The notes under the pieces are model-generated. The model was not told where the DNA came from. It saw only the letters and a program-made list of their open reading frames with translations, and ran no database searches. Shown piece after piece: positions 50,101 through 57,950 of a DNA stretch of 64,000 bases (the first letter of the stretch is position 1; every line of letters starts with the position of its first letter). Origin of the DNA: Brevibacillus fluminis (lineage in GTDB: Bacteria; Bacillota; Bacilli; Brevibacillales; Brevibacillaceae); contig NZ_RHHQ01000003.1 of NCBI RefSeq assembly GCF_003710825.1, positions 1-64,000 on the forward strand. The letters are read 5' to 3'. The translations under genes and the position numbers were made by a program.

Positions 50101-50118
50101 GCGAATCCCTCCGTTCGC

Positions 50119-50346
50119 CTATTTTGGGAACTTATTGGGCATTTTCATATTTTTCATGTTACGGCTCATCTGCTTCAGCTGTTTCTGGTTCAAATTCATG
50201 CCCATCGAGCGGGCCATGTTTTGAATTTGCTTTTCATCCATCTGCATGTTGGAAAGTTGTTTTTTCAAATAGTAGGTCGCTGCATAAAATCCACCAACAA
50301 GACCAATGATGAGCGTCACAATCGGAATGACCCAGTTCCACCACAT
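50119..50346 (-). CDS. yneF: YneF-family membrane protein
   Basis: This 75-aa protein has one N-terminal helix (about 5-26, VIPIVTLIIGLVGGFYAATYYLKKQ-like) followed by a Met/Gln/Asn-rich cytosolic part (MDEKQIQNMARSMGMNLNQK), the UPF0154/YneF pattern. The function is unknown; the family is widely conserved in Firmicutes. AAAGGTTGG precedes the start. Confidence 0.88.
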   Translation of the reverse strand: MWWNWVIPIVTLIIGLVGGFYAATYYLKKQLSNMQMDEKQIQNMARSMGMNLNQKQLKQMSRNMKNMKMPNKFPK

Positions 50347-50426
50347 ACGTCACTACCAACCTTTCTGTTTGTCTTCCGATCAATTTTACCTTAAATCGCC
50401 GCAAGATTCCACGTCTATCTCATGAG

Positions 50427-50466
50427 CACCCTAGCTGTGCCAAGCTTTTGGGCGGAGCTGGTTGAA
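50427..50466 (+). repeat. Degenerate copy E of the 41-bp element
   Basis: GCTGTGCCAAGCTTTTGGGCGGAGC is recognisably related to the consensus, and the inner stem (GCC/GGC region and AGCT/AGCT) remains. The outer AACC...GGTTGCA ends are eroded (ACCC...GGTTGAA). Confidence 0.5.
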
Positions 50467-50538
50467 CCGTCGTACAATTCGCCCCTTCATCCAATCATTT
50501 GCAAAGCTTTGCGCATATAAGTAGTACGAGGTGATCGT

Positions 50539-51327
50539 ATGGCTCCAACAGTGATAATCGATCCCGGCCATGGGGGCATAGACCCTGGAGGCGGGACCAA
50601 TGCGCTTTTTGCGGAAAAAGATTTGGTTTTGAAAATTTCGCTGTATCAGCAGCGCCGTTTCGCGGAACTGAACATTTCCGCCACCTTGACCCGCACAACC
50701 GACCAAACGCTGGAAAGCGAAGCACGAGCAGCACTTGTCAAAAGCAGCGGCGCGCGCTTCTGTCTTTCCAATCACATCAATGCAGGTGGAGGGCAAGGAG
50801 CAGAGCTGATCTACTCCATTTACGGAACCGCGGCTTTCCCCCGCGCGATGGCACTTGAGCTGCAAGCGGCAGGCATGGCGGTCCGGCGCGTTTATACGCG
50901 CACCTACCCTGGCAATGCCAAGCAAGACTACTACTTCATGCACCGTGATACGGGCAATGTCGAGACGGTCATCATTGAATACGGATTCGCAGACAATGCA
51001 CAAGATGCCCAATTGCTCAACACCAAATGGCAAAGCCTTGCCGAAGCGGTCGTGAAAGGCTTCTGTACCTACAACAAGCTGCCCTACACACCGCCGAAAA
51101 TCCAAGCGCCCCCAACCGATACACCAGCGCCTTCCACTCCGGGCACCGGACAGCCCAACACACCGGCGGCTGATTGGAAACAAGAGGCGGTTGAGTGGCT
51201 GTATGAGCAAGGTCTTTTAACCGATGCAACCTGGCGCAATCAAATCGATCAGCCTCTTCCGCTGTGGGCGGAGGCGATTTTGCTGCGCAGATTGTATGAA
51301 AAGCTTACGAACCGGGATGAAGCTTGA
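50539..51327 (+). CDS. N-acetylmuramoyl-L-alanine amidase, CwlC-like
   Basis: This 262-aa amidase_3 enzyme cleaves the bond between murein sugar and stem peptide. Zinc and catalytic residues are His11 (IIDPGHGG), Glu26 (LFAEKDL), the His in CLSNHINAGGG, and Glu in TVIIEYGFADN. There is no signal peptide, as in CwlC, which B. subtilis makes late in sporulation for mother-cell lysis. A Pro/Thr linker (about 190-215) leads to a 45-residue C-terminal helical part (WKQEAVEWLYEQGLL). Its 3' end overlaps prpE by 23 bp in the opposite direction. Confidence 0.9.
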   Translation: MAPTVIIDPGHGGIDPGGGTNALFAEKDLVLKISLYQQRRFAELNISATLTRTTDQTLESEARAALVKSSGARFCLSNHINAGGGQGAELIYSIYGTAAFPRAMALELQAAGMAVRRVYTRTYPGNAKQDYYFMHRDTGNVETVIIEYGFADNAQDAQLLNTKWQSLAEAVVKGFCTYNKLPYTPPKIQAPPTDTPAPSTPGTGQPNTPAADWKQEAVEWLYEQGLLTDATWRNQIDQPLPLWAEAILLRRLYEKLTNRDEA

Positions 51328-52156
51328 GTTCCGCTTGCATCCGCTCCCTGCAACGAGTCAGCGGCGTATCGGTTTGCCCTGAATAATTTTCGGCCGCTTT
51401 GACACTTACCAGCTCATTGTCCGGAAAGCGATATGCCGTCAGCTTGCCACCGAAAACGCAGCCTTGGTCGATGTTCAACGTGTTGTTTTTCCATTCCGGT
51501 TCCAAACGAGGGTCGTGCCCCCACACGATCAAACAGCGCTGCGACTTCCGTTCATTCGCCCATTCTTTGCGGATCGGCCGGCCATCCGCTGCGACTCCTG
51601 CGATATCGCCATAGCGGCAGTACGTTTGGACAGCTGACGACTCTCTGCCGATATAATCATCGCGGATTCCGGCATGGACGGCCACCGCCACGATTTCGCC
51701 GTTCCGCTTTAACATGATATGCGACGGAGAGGTCAGCAGCAATTTGCGCGAGGCCTCTTTTAGCTCGTCCGCTTTCTTTTTCCCGAATTCGGCCTCATAC
51801 TGCCTGAACTCTTCCGCCACTTTTTCATCACCATGCGCCAACGTTACCGCTCTGCCATCCAGCCAGCGTGCGATTTTCCATCCGTGATTGCTGTCCGTCA
51901 TCTCAGCCAAGCCCGCTGCGATATGCCGCACAAAAAACTGCAGCAATTGTAGCGATTCCGGTCCCCGACTGGTAATGTCTCCGAGCGAAAGCAGTTTGCG
52001 CCCTTGTGGATGCCGGTAATAGCCATCCTTCTCTACATACCCAAGCAAACCTAGCAATTGTAAAAATTCCTGATAGCAACCGTGAATATCGCCGACTATA
52101 TCAATTCCACGATCGACCTGCATGGTTTTGGAGCGCTTCTCCACCCTTTCTCTCAT
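51305..52156 (-). CDS. prpE: PrpE-like PPP-family metallophosphatase
   Basis: This 283-aa phosphatase of the PPP superfamily probably hydrolyses diadenosine polyphosphates or phosphoprotein. Motif I is GDIHGC (about 22-27). Motif II reads GDITSRGP where the usual form is GDxVDRGP, so the second aspartate is Ser. Motif III is SNHGWK in place of GNH[DE]. Two later histidines (VHAG and WGHDP) complete the site. The Asp-to-Ser change may alter activity. The start at 52156 follows AAGGGGTG at five bases. Confidence 0.82.
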   Translation of the reverse strand: MRERVEKRSKTMQVDRGIDIVGDIHGCYQEFLQLLGLLGYVEKDGYYRHPQGRKLLSLGDITSRGPESLQLLQFFVRHIAAGLAEMTDSNHGWKIARWLDGRAVTLAHGDEKVAEEFRQYEAEFGKKKADELKEASRKLLLTSPSHIMLKRNGEIVAVAVHAGIRDDYIGRESSAVQTYCRYGDIAGVAADGRPIRKEWANERKSQRCLIVWGHDPRLEPEWKNNTLNIDQGCVFGGKLTAYRFPDNELVSVKAAENYSGQTDTPLTRCRERMQAELKLHPGS

Positions 52157-52241
52157 CGTATCACCCCTTCATTCCATCCGTTTTTTTCCTATTTCTATTA
52201 GAATCACCAATTTCACCTATGGCATACCTATTACCCCTTTG

Positions 52242-52276
52242 TAAAAAAACGAAACCAAGGAGCTGGCCCCTTGGTT
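52242..52276 (-). terminator. Terminator of the liaFSR-type operon
   Basis: On the minus strand AACCAAGG pairs with CCTTGGTT around an 8-nt loop, followed by TTTCGTTTTTTT. Confidence 0.85.
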
Positions 52277-52908
52277 TATCCGTTCAAATTATGCTTATGT
52301 ACATAGATGGCCGCTTGCGTACGGTCTTCTACACCCAGTTTGGACAAAATGTTGCTGACATGCGTTTTTACAGTCTTGATCCCGATAATCAGCTCGTCGG
52401 CGATCTCTTGGTTGGATTTCCCTTGTCCGATCAATGTAAGCACTTCCAGCTCACGAGGCGTCAACTGCTCATGAGCAGCCGCTTCCTGGCCTTGGCGAAA
52501 GCGCGCCATGATTTTGCCGGCCACGCGTGATTCCAGCACAGGCTCACCCGCGGCTGCGGAACGGATTGCCCGGGCAATTTCAACCGCACGTGACGTCTTG
52601 AGCAAATAACTGAACGCGCCCGCCTCAATGACAGGGTATACTTTTTCATCATCAATGAAACTCGTCAGAACGATCACTTTGGTGCCCGGGCAGATTTCAC
52701 GAATCCGGCGCGTAGCCTCGACGCCGCCGATGCCTTCCATCACCAGATCCATCAGGATGACATCCGGCTCCAGCTGCTTGGCCAGCTTCACGCCTTCCTC
52801 GCCGCTGCCGGCTTCCGCCACCACTTCAATATCTTCTTCCGTCGAAAGATAGGCAGCTAGTCCCATCCGCACCATTTCGTGGTCATCCACCAACATCACT
52901 CGAATCAT
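52276..52908 (-). CDS. liaR: LiaR/VraR-like response regulator
   Basis: This 210-aa NarL-type regulator has receiver acidic pocket D8/D9 with phospho-acceptor Asp54 (ILMDLVM) and Lys104-type switch KTSRAVE. The C-terminal LuxR-type helix-turn-helix is LTPRELEVLTLIGQGKSNQEIADELIIGIKTVKTHVSNIL. It acts with the kinase encoded upstream and LiaF in response to cell-wall antibiotics. It overlaps liaS by 4 bp. Genes of the same module (pspA, liaI-like) lie further upstream. Confidence 0.93.
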   Translation of the reverse strand: MIRVMLVDDHEMVRMGLAAYLSTEEDIEVVAEAGSGEEGVKLAKQLEPDVILMDLVMEGIGGVEATRRIREICPGTKVIVLTSFIDDEKVYPVIEAGAFSYLLKTSRAVEIARAIRSAAAGEPVLESRVAGKIMARFRQGQEAAAHEQLTPRELEVLTLIGQGKSNQEIADELIIGIKTVKTHVSNILSKLGVEDRTQAAIYVHKHNLNG

Positions 52909-54047
52909 TCGCTTCCCTCCGCCGCCTTTGTCTCCACATAATTCATCGGTTCCATCAACGGGATACGCACTTCCAGCTGCGTCCCTTTTCCAATCGCGCT
53001 GTATATTTCCAGCGAACCCCCGACCTCGGCGACTCGCTCACGAATGGAAACGAGTCCGTAGGAGGTCATCTTTTCGCCATCGGTGTCGAAGCCGACGCCA
53101 TCATCGGTAATCCGCAGCCTGACCTGTCCTTGAAGCGTGAACAGCTTGACCTCAATATGGTCAGCGCGGGCATGCCGCAGCGTATTGGACAACGCCTCCT
53201 GCAAGATGCGGAAGAGATGGTCCTCGATCCCGCTTGACATACCGTCGATCTCTTCTAGCTCCCAAGTGATCTTGAGCAGCTGCTTTTGTTTCAATTCCTC
53301 TAATAGCTCAACGACCGCTTCGCCCAACGATTTGTCTTGCAGCGTAGCAGGGCGCAAATGCAGCAGCAATGCCCTCATCTCCGTCTGCGCGGCGGAAGCC
53401 ATCTCTTCCACCAATTCGATCTGTTGGGCGGCGCGGGCCGGATTTTTCTCCATCAATCGTTTGATCGCCGCGGTTGTCATCGCAATCGCAAAAAGCTGCT
53501 GGCTCACCGCATCGTGCAGCTCTCGTGCAAGTCTTTGCCTTTCTTCAACCACCGCCGCTTGGCGCAATTGTTCCCCCAAGGCAGCATTATGATTGGAAAG
53601 GCGCTGGAGCGACACTACTTGTTCCTCCCACTTAGCGGCAAGGCGATTAAATGACCAACCGATATCCCCCAGCTCATCAGCCCCCAGCTCGGGCACACGG
53701 TAGGAAAGCGTACCACGCTCCAGGTTCATCGCTGCCTCCCAGAGGGCATTCAACCGTTTCTTCAGCAAATTCCCTACAACATATCCGCTGATGACACCTA
53801 AAATACCTGCAAAAATAATAGCAGCAACAAAAAAGATCAATAAATATTTCCAATCAAGCCCGAATGGCACCCGTATGCCTAAATAAAGAAATAGCCAGTC
53901 AGCCGCTTGCCCATAGCTGCCAAGCCAATAAATGCTAAGCCACAATAATCCCAAAACAATGACGACAGTACCTACTGCGAGGGTTAAGCCCTGCTTGACG
54001 AAGCTCCATTGGATACTTGCCAGCCTTCGTTGCGTCTGCATGAACAA
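52905..54047 (-). CDS. liaS: LiaS-like sensor histidine kinase
   Basis: This 380-aa NarX/LiaS-type kinase has two N-terminal helices (about 18-43 and 68-92) with a short extracellular loop, as in intramembrane-sensing kinases. A HAMP domain follows (about 93-145), then the HisKA_3 motif EERQRLARELHDAVSQQLF with His178 and the ATPase N, G1 and G2 boxes (LSNTLRHARAD; ITDDGVGFD; SYGLVSIRERV). It lies 7 bp after liaF and is translationally coupled to liaR. Confidence 0.93.
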   Translation of the reverse strand: MFMQTQRRLASIQWSFVKQGLTLAVGTVVIVLGLLWLSIYWLGSYGQAADWLFLYLGIRVPFGLDWKYLLIFFVAAIIFAGILGVISGYVVGNLLKKRLNALWEAAMNLERGTLSYRVPELGADELGDIGWSFNRLAAKWEEQVVSLQRLSNHNAALGEQLRQAAVVEERQRLARELHDAVSQQLFAIAMTTAAIKRLMEKNPARAAQQIELVEEMASAAQTEMRALLLHLRPATLQDKSLGEAVVELLEELKQKQLLKITWELEEIDGMSSGIEDHLFRILQEALSNTLRHARADHIEVKLFTLQGQVRLRITDDGVGFDTDGEKMTSYGLVSIRERVAEVGGSLEIYSAIGKGTQLEVRIPLMEPMNYVETKAAEGSE

Positions 54048-54054
54048 GTACCCC

Positions 54055-54864
54055 CTAGATGTATTTCACATCAATATCGCCAACGTGCAGCGATAAGATT
54101 AATTTCACTTTGCGAGGAGCCGTATCAAAATGCTCGGAACGCATCATCACTTGCCGATTCAAACCTCCCTGACGGTGGCCGAATACTTCCAGGTCCCCAA
54201 TTGTCACCGATGCGTTGACCGAAACAGGCAAATCGACCGGCACATAAATCGTCAGGTCGCCGACCCAGCCTTTCACGATCAGCAGCGTCTCCTCCTCCGG
54301 AATAAGCGCCCGCGACAAATCGATCACAACGTCACCGATTCCGTGCCAAATATGCAAATTGGTCAGTTCAAAGCGACCGGAAGTCAGATGAAAATCGCCG
54401 ATGAACGTGCTTCGCGTCTCCGCTTGCCGGAAAATCGGCCCTTGCCATTCATCGCTTGCCTTCCTGTTTATCGGCGGAAATGAGCCAAATGACGGCTGCT
54501 CGGTTTGCTGCTCGGTTTGCTGTTCTGTCTGACCGAAATCTTTCGGCAAACTCTTTCCACGCTCACCATTGCGGTAGCGAATGAGCCGATAGCCCAGATA
54601 AATGAACAGAAGCGGAAATATCAAGTCAAATGCGTCCACATGCAGCCATTCATCCAATGCAAAAACCGCACCCAGTCCTAACAGTACGCCTCCGAAAATA
54701 CGGCGATTCGCTGTCCACAGCCTCATGCCGAAATAAAAGAACAGGAACGGCCAAAGCATGAAAATGCTGAAATGGATGAGTTTCAGGCTGTCGAGAAAGA
54801 GTCCGATGCCGGCCGCGATTATGACCAATCCGGCAACAATTGTATTCACGCGCGATTGTTTCAC
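54055..54864 (-). CDS. liaF: LiaF-like inhibitor of the LiaRS system
   Basis: This 269-aa membrane protein has four short hydrophobic segments in the first 95 residues (for example LVIIAAGIGLFLDSLKL; DLIFPLLFIYLGYRLIRYR), a Gln/Thr-rich linker with three TEQQ repeats (about 110-125), and a C-terminal beta-rich domain (about 145-269, FTSGRFELTNLHIW). LiaF holds LiaS off in the absence of envelope stress. The gene order F-S-R is standard. Confidence 0.9.
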   Translation of the reverse strand: MKQSRVNTIVAGLVIIAAGIGLFLDSLKLIHFSIFMLWPFLFFYFGMRLWTANRRIFGGVLLGLGAVFALDEWLHVDAFDLIFPLLFIYLGYRLIRYRNGERGKSLPKDFGQTEQQTEQQTEQPSFGSFPPINRKASDEWQGPIFRQAETRSTFIGDFHLTSGRFELTNLHIWHGIGDVVIDLSRALIPEEETLLIVKGWVGDLTIYVPVDLPVSVNASVTIGDLEVFGHRQGGLNRQVMMRSEHFDTAPRKVKLILSLHVGDIDVKYI

Positions 54865-54893
54865 ATGTGTCTCCTCTTTCTACTCATCTAAAG

Positions 54894-55457
54894 TCATTTT
54901 GGTTTCGCATGCTTGCGACAAGTATAAACAAACGCAGGCGGAATGTTGAACGGCGTAAACCCGACCTCCACTTGTTCAAACAAGCTGCTAAGCATCCCTT
55001 TCATCTGCAAGGAATACTGATACGTGACAAAAACGCCATCGTCGTCCAACGAATCCATAATTGCCTGCAAAATCTCATTGCGCAGCTGCTCCGGAAATAC
55101 GGCAAATGGCAAGCTGGATACGATCGCGTCCACTTTGGCCAAGCCTTGCTCTTGCAAATAATCACGCAGTTTCTGCGCCTCATCTTCAACAATAAGCCCT
55201 GGAAAACGGCTGCGCAAAATCTCTTGGAACTCTGCGTCTCGCTCAATGACGAAAAAGGTGGCATCGGGTCGTTTTTTTTGCAGGATATCCTTGGTGAATA
55301 CGCCTGTACCCGGTCCCAATTCCACGATTGCTCGTGCCTCATCCCACTGCACTGCCTCCATCATACGCTTGCTTAGAAACCGGGAACTCGGAATCACGCT
55401 CCCGACTTGATTCGGTTGGGAGACAAAACGCCTCAAAAACAAGATGAAGTCTGTCAC
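54894..55457 (-). CDS. Phospholipid-methyltransferase-like SAM protein
   Basis: This 187-aa class I methyltransferase resembles the KsgA/PmtA-like family. The N-terminal PNQVGSVIPSSRFLSKRM motif is typical of PmtA-type enzymes. AdoMet motifs are IVELGPGTGVFTKDIL and FFVIERDAEF, and SSLPFAVFP replaces the NPPY catalytic loop. PmtA converts phosphatidylethanolamine to methylated forms. Its place between pspA and liaF suggests lipid modification as part of the envelope-stress output. The reaction is not proven. Confidence 0.82.
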   Translation of the reverse strand: MTDFILFLRRFVSQPNQVGSVIPSSRFLSKRMMEAVQWDEARAIVELGPGTGVFTKDILQKKRPDATFFVIERDAEFQEILRSRFPGLIVEDEAQKLRDYLQEQGLAKVDAIVSSLPFAVFPEQLRNEILQAIMDSLDDDGVFVTYQYSLQMKGMLSSLFEQVEVGFTPFNIPPAFVYTCRKHAKPK

Positions 55458-55543
55458 CTTTTTACGACCTCCTAGGGGAAAAGCAGCTCGCGAATCGCAA
55501 GCTGCTGTTAACTTTCAAGCTGTAACTATTAACTATTCAACAC

Positions 55544-56260
55544 TTAGCTTTCTTTTCCCTGTACCGTTGCAGACTCAATTTCGGCTTTTTGATGATGAAG
55601 CTTTTCTTTGCGCAGGGCCAGCTCAGCCGCAATGTCATCGATCTCTGTGTTTTTGAAACGATCGTCGATGGCATCGAACCCCAGCTTCGCCGTTCTCCAT
55701 TGGCCGCTCATTTCCGCTTCGGCCTCCATACGCATTACTTTTTCCTCCATACGAATGAAGCCTTTGCTCGCATTATCGTTGCACATCCCAGTGATCGCTT
55801 CATTGACCTGCTTATGGGTGCGTGCCACTTGCGCTCTAGACATCAGCGTGAATTTTTTCGCACGCATTTTATAAAATTCGTCTTTCAGCTCGGCGAGCTT
55901 CTCGCGCATTTGCTGTGCAGCTTCAGCAGCTGATTTAAAGAGGGTTTCATATTCTTGTGCACGGGATTCGTGCAGCTTTTTGTCAACAAGTGCGCGGCGC
56001 GCCAATTCGTCATCGTTCGTCGAGAGAGCCAGTGTCACTTGACGGTCGCGTTTTTCCACGATTGCGTTGGCTTCTTCCCATTGCTGGCGGAAACGTTTTT
56101 CCAGAGCGACCTGACGGGCTACCGCCACTTCCACCTGTCCAATCTCCGTTTCCATATCTCGCATATATTGATTCAGCATGACGATCGGATCTTCCAGAGA
56201 ATCCATAACCTCATTGACAGAAGCTACCGTTAACGTGCGCAATCTTTTAAAAATACCCAT
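55544..56260 (-). CDS. pspA: PspA/LiaH phage-shock protein
   Basis: This 238-aa coiled-coil protein of the PspA/IM30 family has N-terminal amphipathic helix MGIFKRLRTLTVASVNEVMD, then long helices with LEDPIVMLNQYMRDMETEIGQVE, the family signature. It polymerises on stressed membranes to preserve their integrity. It is part of the minus-strand liaI-pspA-pmtA-liaFSR series; the gap to the methyltransferase gene is 86 bp. Confidence 0.94.
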   Translation of the reverse strand: MGIFKRLRTLTVASVNEVMDSLEDPIVMLNQYMRDMETEIGQVEVAVARQVALEKRFRQQWEEANAIVEKRDRQVTLALSTNDDELARRALVDKKLHESRAQEYETLFKSAAEAAQQMREKLAELKDEFYKMRAKKFTLMSRAQVARTHKQVNEAITGMCNDNASKGFIRMEEKVMRMEAEAEMSGQWRTAKLGFDAIDDRFKNTEIDDIAAELALRKEKLHHQKAEIESATVQGKES

Positions 56261-56329
56261 TGTGAATTCCTCCTTGTACTATACCATTATTGGTTTGATT
56301 GTGAAAAACATCTTGCTCTTTTTTCTGAT

Positions 56330-56743
56330 TTAGGATTTCTTTTGTTTCCATTCCCGCTCAAAACGGTCCAGTTCATCTTGCTTCAATATCGACTGCGCCC
56401 AATGGCGCTCTGCCATGCTAACCGCTTCGGGCGGTTGGTGCTTGTGACTTTTCAACAAGCGGAAGCCGGCGTAAATGATGGCTACTGCCACTAAGCTGGA
56501 AAACAGCAAGTTCAGTTTGCCAATCAGCATCAAAAGGCCGAACAGGAAAACGAATATCCCCCATCCTTTTGAGTTAGCCGGCTCGGTGGAAATGATTTTC
56601 TTCGCACCGTAGACCATTAACAGTCCGGGAATAAACACCCTCATGATCGTTCCAAAGTGGATACCCAGCTGATCGAATACGAGCATGATCCCTACGATGA
56701 GAAGAACCAATCCGAGAAGTATCTTCCCAGACCGCTCACCCAT
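56330..56743 (-). CDS. LiaI-like membrane protein
   Basis: This 137-aa protein has four hydrophobic segments in the first 85 residues (for example ILLGLVLLIVGIMLVFDQLGI and GIFVFLFGLLMLIGKLNLLF), as in LiaI/LiaF N-terminal domains (DUF5668-like), and a charged cytosolic tail. In B. subtilis LiaI anchors LiaH (PspA) at the membrane; here pspA follows it. The start at 56743 is seven bases after GGAGGG; the 59 upstream codons of the longer frame are not used. Confidence 0.82.
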   Translation of the reverse strand: MGERSGKILLGLVLLIVGIMLVFDQLGIHFGTIMRVFIPGLLMVYGAKKIISTEPANSKGWGIFVFLFGLLMLIGKLNLLFSSLVAVAIIYAGFRLLKSHKHQPPEAVSMAERHWAQSILKQDELDRFEREWKQKKS

Positions 56744-57047
56744 GATCCATCCCTCCATGATTGTGGTGGTGTTGCTTATGTGTTTATTGTAGACGGGCGG
56801 CGTGCTCTGAATAACGGGCGTGCGATTGGTTTTTGCCTCAGCCTTGAGACGGAGCTGTCCTCCTGCTTTTTGGTTAGCAGGGCAGCAGTGTTTGTCTGCT
56901 AATAATGAAGGAACGCACAACGGATTCGGCTACAACGGTCGAATTCTACGTGAATTTGCAAAAGAATCGCTCACGTACGCAGTCGATCGGGGAAAGTTTA
57001 CAATATATTGTGACGAATTTGTGAACAAGGAGATAGAAAAGAGGAAT
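56744..57047. other. Divergent intergenic region between liaI-like gene and the c-di-AMP riboswitch
   Basis: No gene is seen in this roughly 300-bp stretch. It should contain the liaI promoter (a TACAAT -10 candidate on the minus strand near 56790) and possibly a LiaR box, but I do not find a convincing match to the known LiaR site. Confidence 0.4.
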
Positions 57048-57076
57048 TTGTCTAATTTCCTCGAATTGGGTATAGT
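57048..57076 (+). promoter_or_regulatory. SigA-type promoter of the riboswitch/NlpC unit
   Basis: TTGTCT (57048-57053) and TATAGT (57071-57076) are separated by 17 bp, placing the start near 57083 at the beginning of the aptamer. Confidence 0.65.
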
Positions 57077-57082
57077 ATGCGT

Positions 57083-57222
57083 GTTAAAAAATCTAATAGT
57101 AGGCCGAATTCCGACATGTTCGGAAGCGGGGGAACCAATTTTTTGGGGTGAATAGCTGTGTTTTTCTCACGGCTTAGGGCAACCTTTCTGACCGAACCCT
57201 TCAGCTAACCTCGTAGGCTCAA
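57083..57222 (+). promoter_or_regulatory. c-di-AMP riboswitch (ydaO/yuaA type)
   Basis: Conserved blocks of the ydaO-yuaA aptamer are present in order: AAGCGGGGGAACCAA, GGGGTGAAT, AGGGC, CCGAACCC, and CAGCTAACCTCGTAGGC. These riboswitches shut off wall-hydrolase and osmolyte genes when c-di-AMP is high, and an NlpC/P60 gene follows directly. The 5' P1 strand is weak in this copy. The ribosome site AGAGAGGAG begins only a few bases after the aptamer, and no terminator is seen, which suggests control of translation. Confidence 0.88.
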
Positions 57223-57240
57223 AGAGAGGAGCAGCTTCAG

Positions 57241-57765
57241 TTGCGTAAGTTGTTTTGTAGCTTTTTGATTTTTGGCCTGCTTGTAGTAGGTGCAGGTGCG
57301 GCGTACGCCCAAAGCAATCCTTTGACAGATACTGTCAAAGATTTGTACGGCACTCCCTACAAGGCCTCCGGCACTACCCCAAAAGGATTTGACTGCTCCG
57401 GTTTCACACGCTACGTCTTTGATGCGTTAGGTGTAGATTTGCCTCATTCTTCAGCTGCTCAGTACGAGGTTGGAACTAGCGTTGCCAAGTCCAATCTGCA
57501 ACCAGGCGATCTGGTATTCTTCCAGACCAATGGCCGCAGCGTTTCTCACGTAGGCATCTACATAGGTGACAACACATTTGTTCACTCCGAGTCCAGCCAT
57601 GGCGTCATGAACACCAAGCTGGATGAAGCTTATTGGAAAAAGCGCTTTGTCGGCGCAAAACGTGTAGAAATTCCTGCACTGATCGCCGCTAAAGAAGAGT
57701 CGAATAACAAAAAAGTTGTGCAAGCCGCTTCGCTCGAGACAAAACCAACGCCTAAAAAGAAATAG
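57241..57765 (+). CDS. Secreted NlpC/P60 peptidoglycan endopeptidase
   Basis: This 174-aa exported enzyme has signal peptide RKLFCSFLIFGLLVVGAGAAYA with cleavage near residue 23. The NlpC/P60 domain (about 27-145) has catalytic Cys52 (GFDCSGF), His103 (VSHVGIY) and a polar third residue in the FVHSESSHG block (His115). It cleaves D-Glu-mDAP bonds in wall peptides. There is no binding domain; the tail is Lys-rich. TTG start after AGAGAGGAGCAG. It is regulated by the c-di-AMP riboswitch. Confidence 0.93.
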   Translation: MRKLFCSFLIFGLLVVGAGAAYAQSNPLTDTVKDLYGTPYKASGTTPKGFDCSGFTRYVFDALGVDLPHSSAAQYEVGTSVAKSNLQPGDLVFFQTNGRSVSHVGIYIGDNTFVHSESSHGVMNTKLDEAYWKKRFVGAKRVEIPALIAAKEESNNKKVVQAASLETKPTPKKK

Positions 57766-57784
57766 ACGAAATGATTTTTATGAA

Positions 57785-57813
57785 GTCAGGGATATCGATC
57801 TCTGGCTTTTTTT
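57785..57813 (+). terminator. Terminator of the NlpC/P60 gene
   Basis: GTCAGGGAT pairs with ATCTCTGGC (two wobbles), followed by TTTTTTT. Confidence 0.82.
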
Positions 57814-57950
57814 GGCCCCTATTAGTACCAGCTATCAAGATTTGCTAGTAAATCCTTCTATATGCAGTGCAGAATCCGCAACAACCATGCTATGATAGGA
57901 GCACAAGCTTACCAGAAAAAAAGATTTGATCAGTTTTGGGGGTGTCTTTG

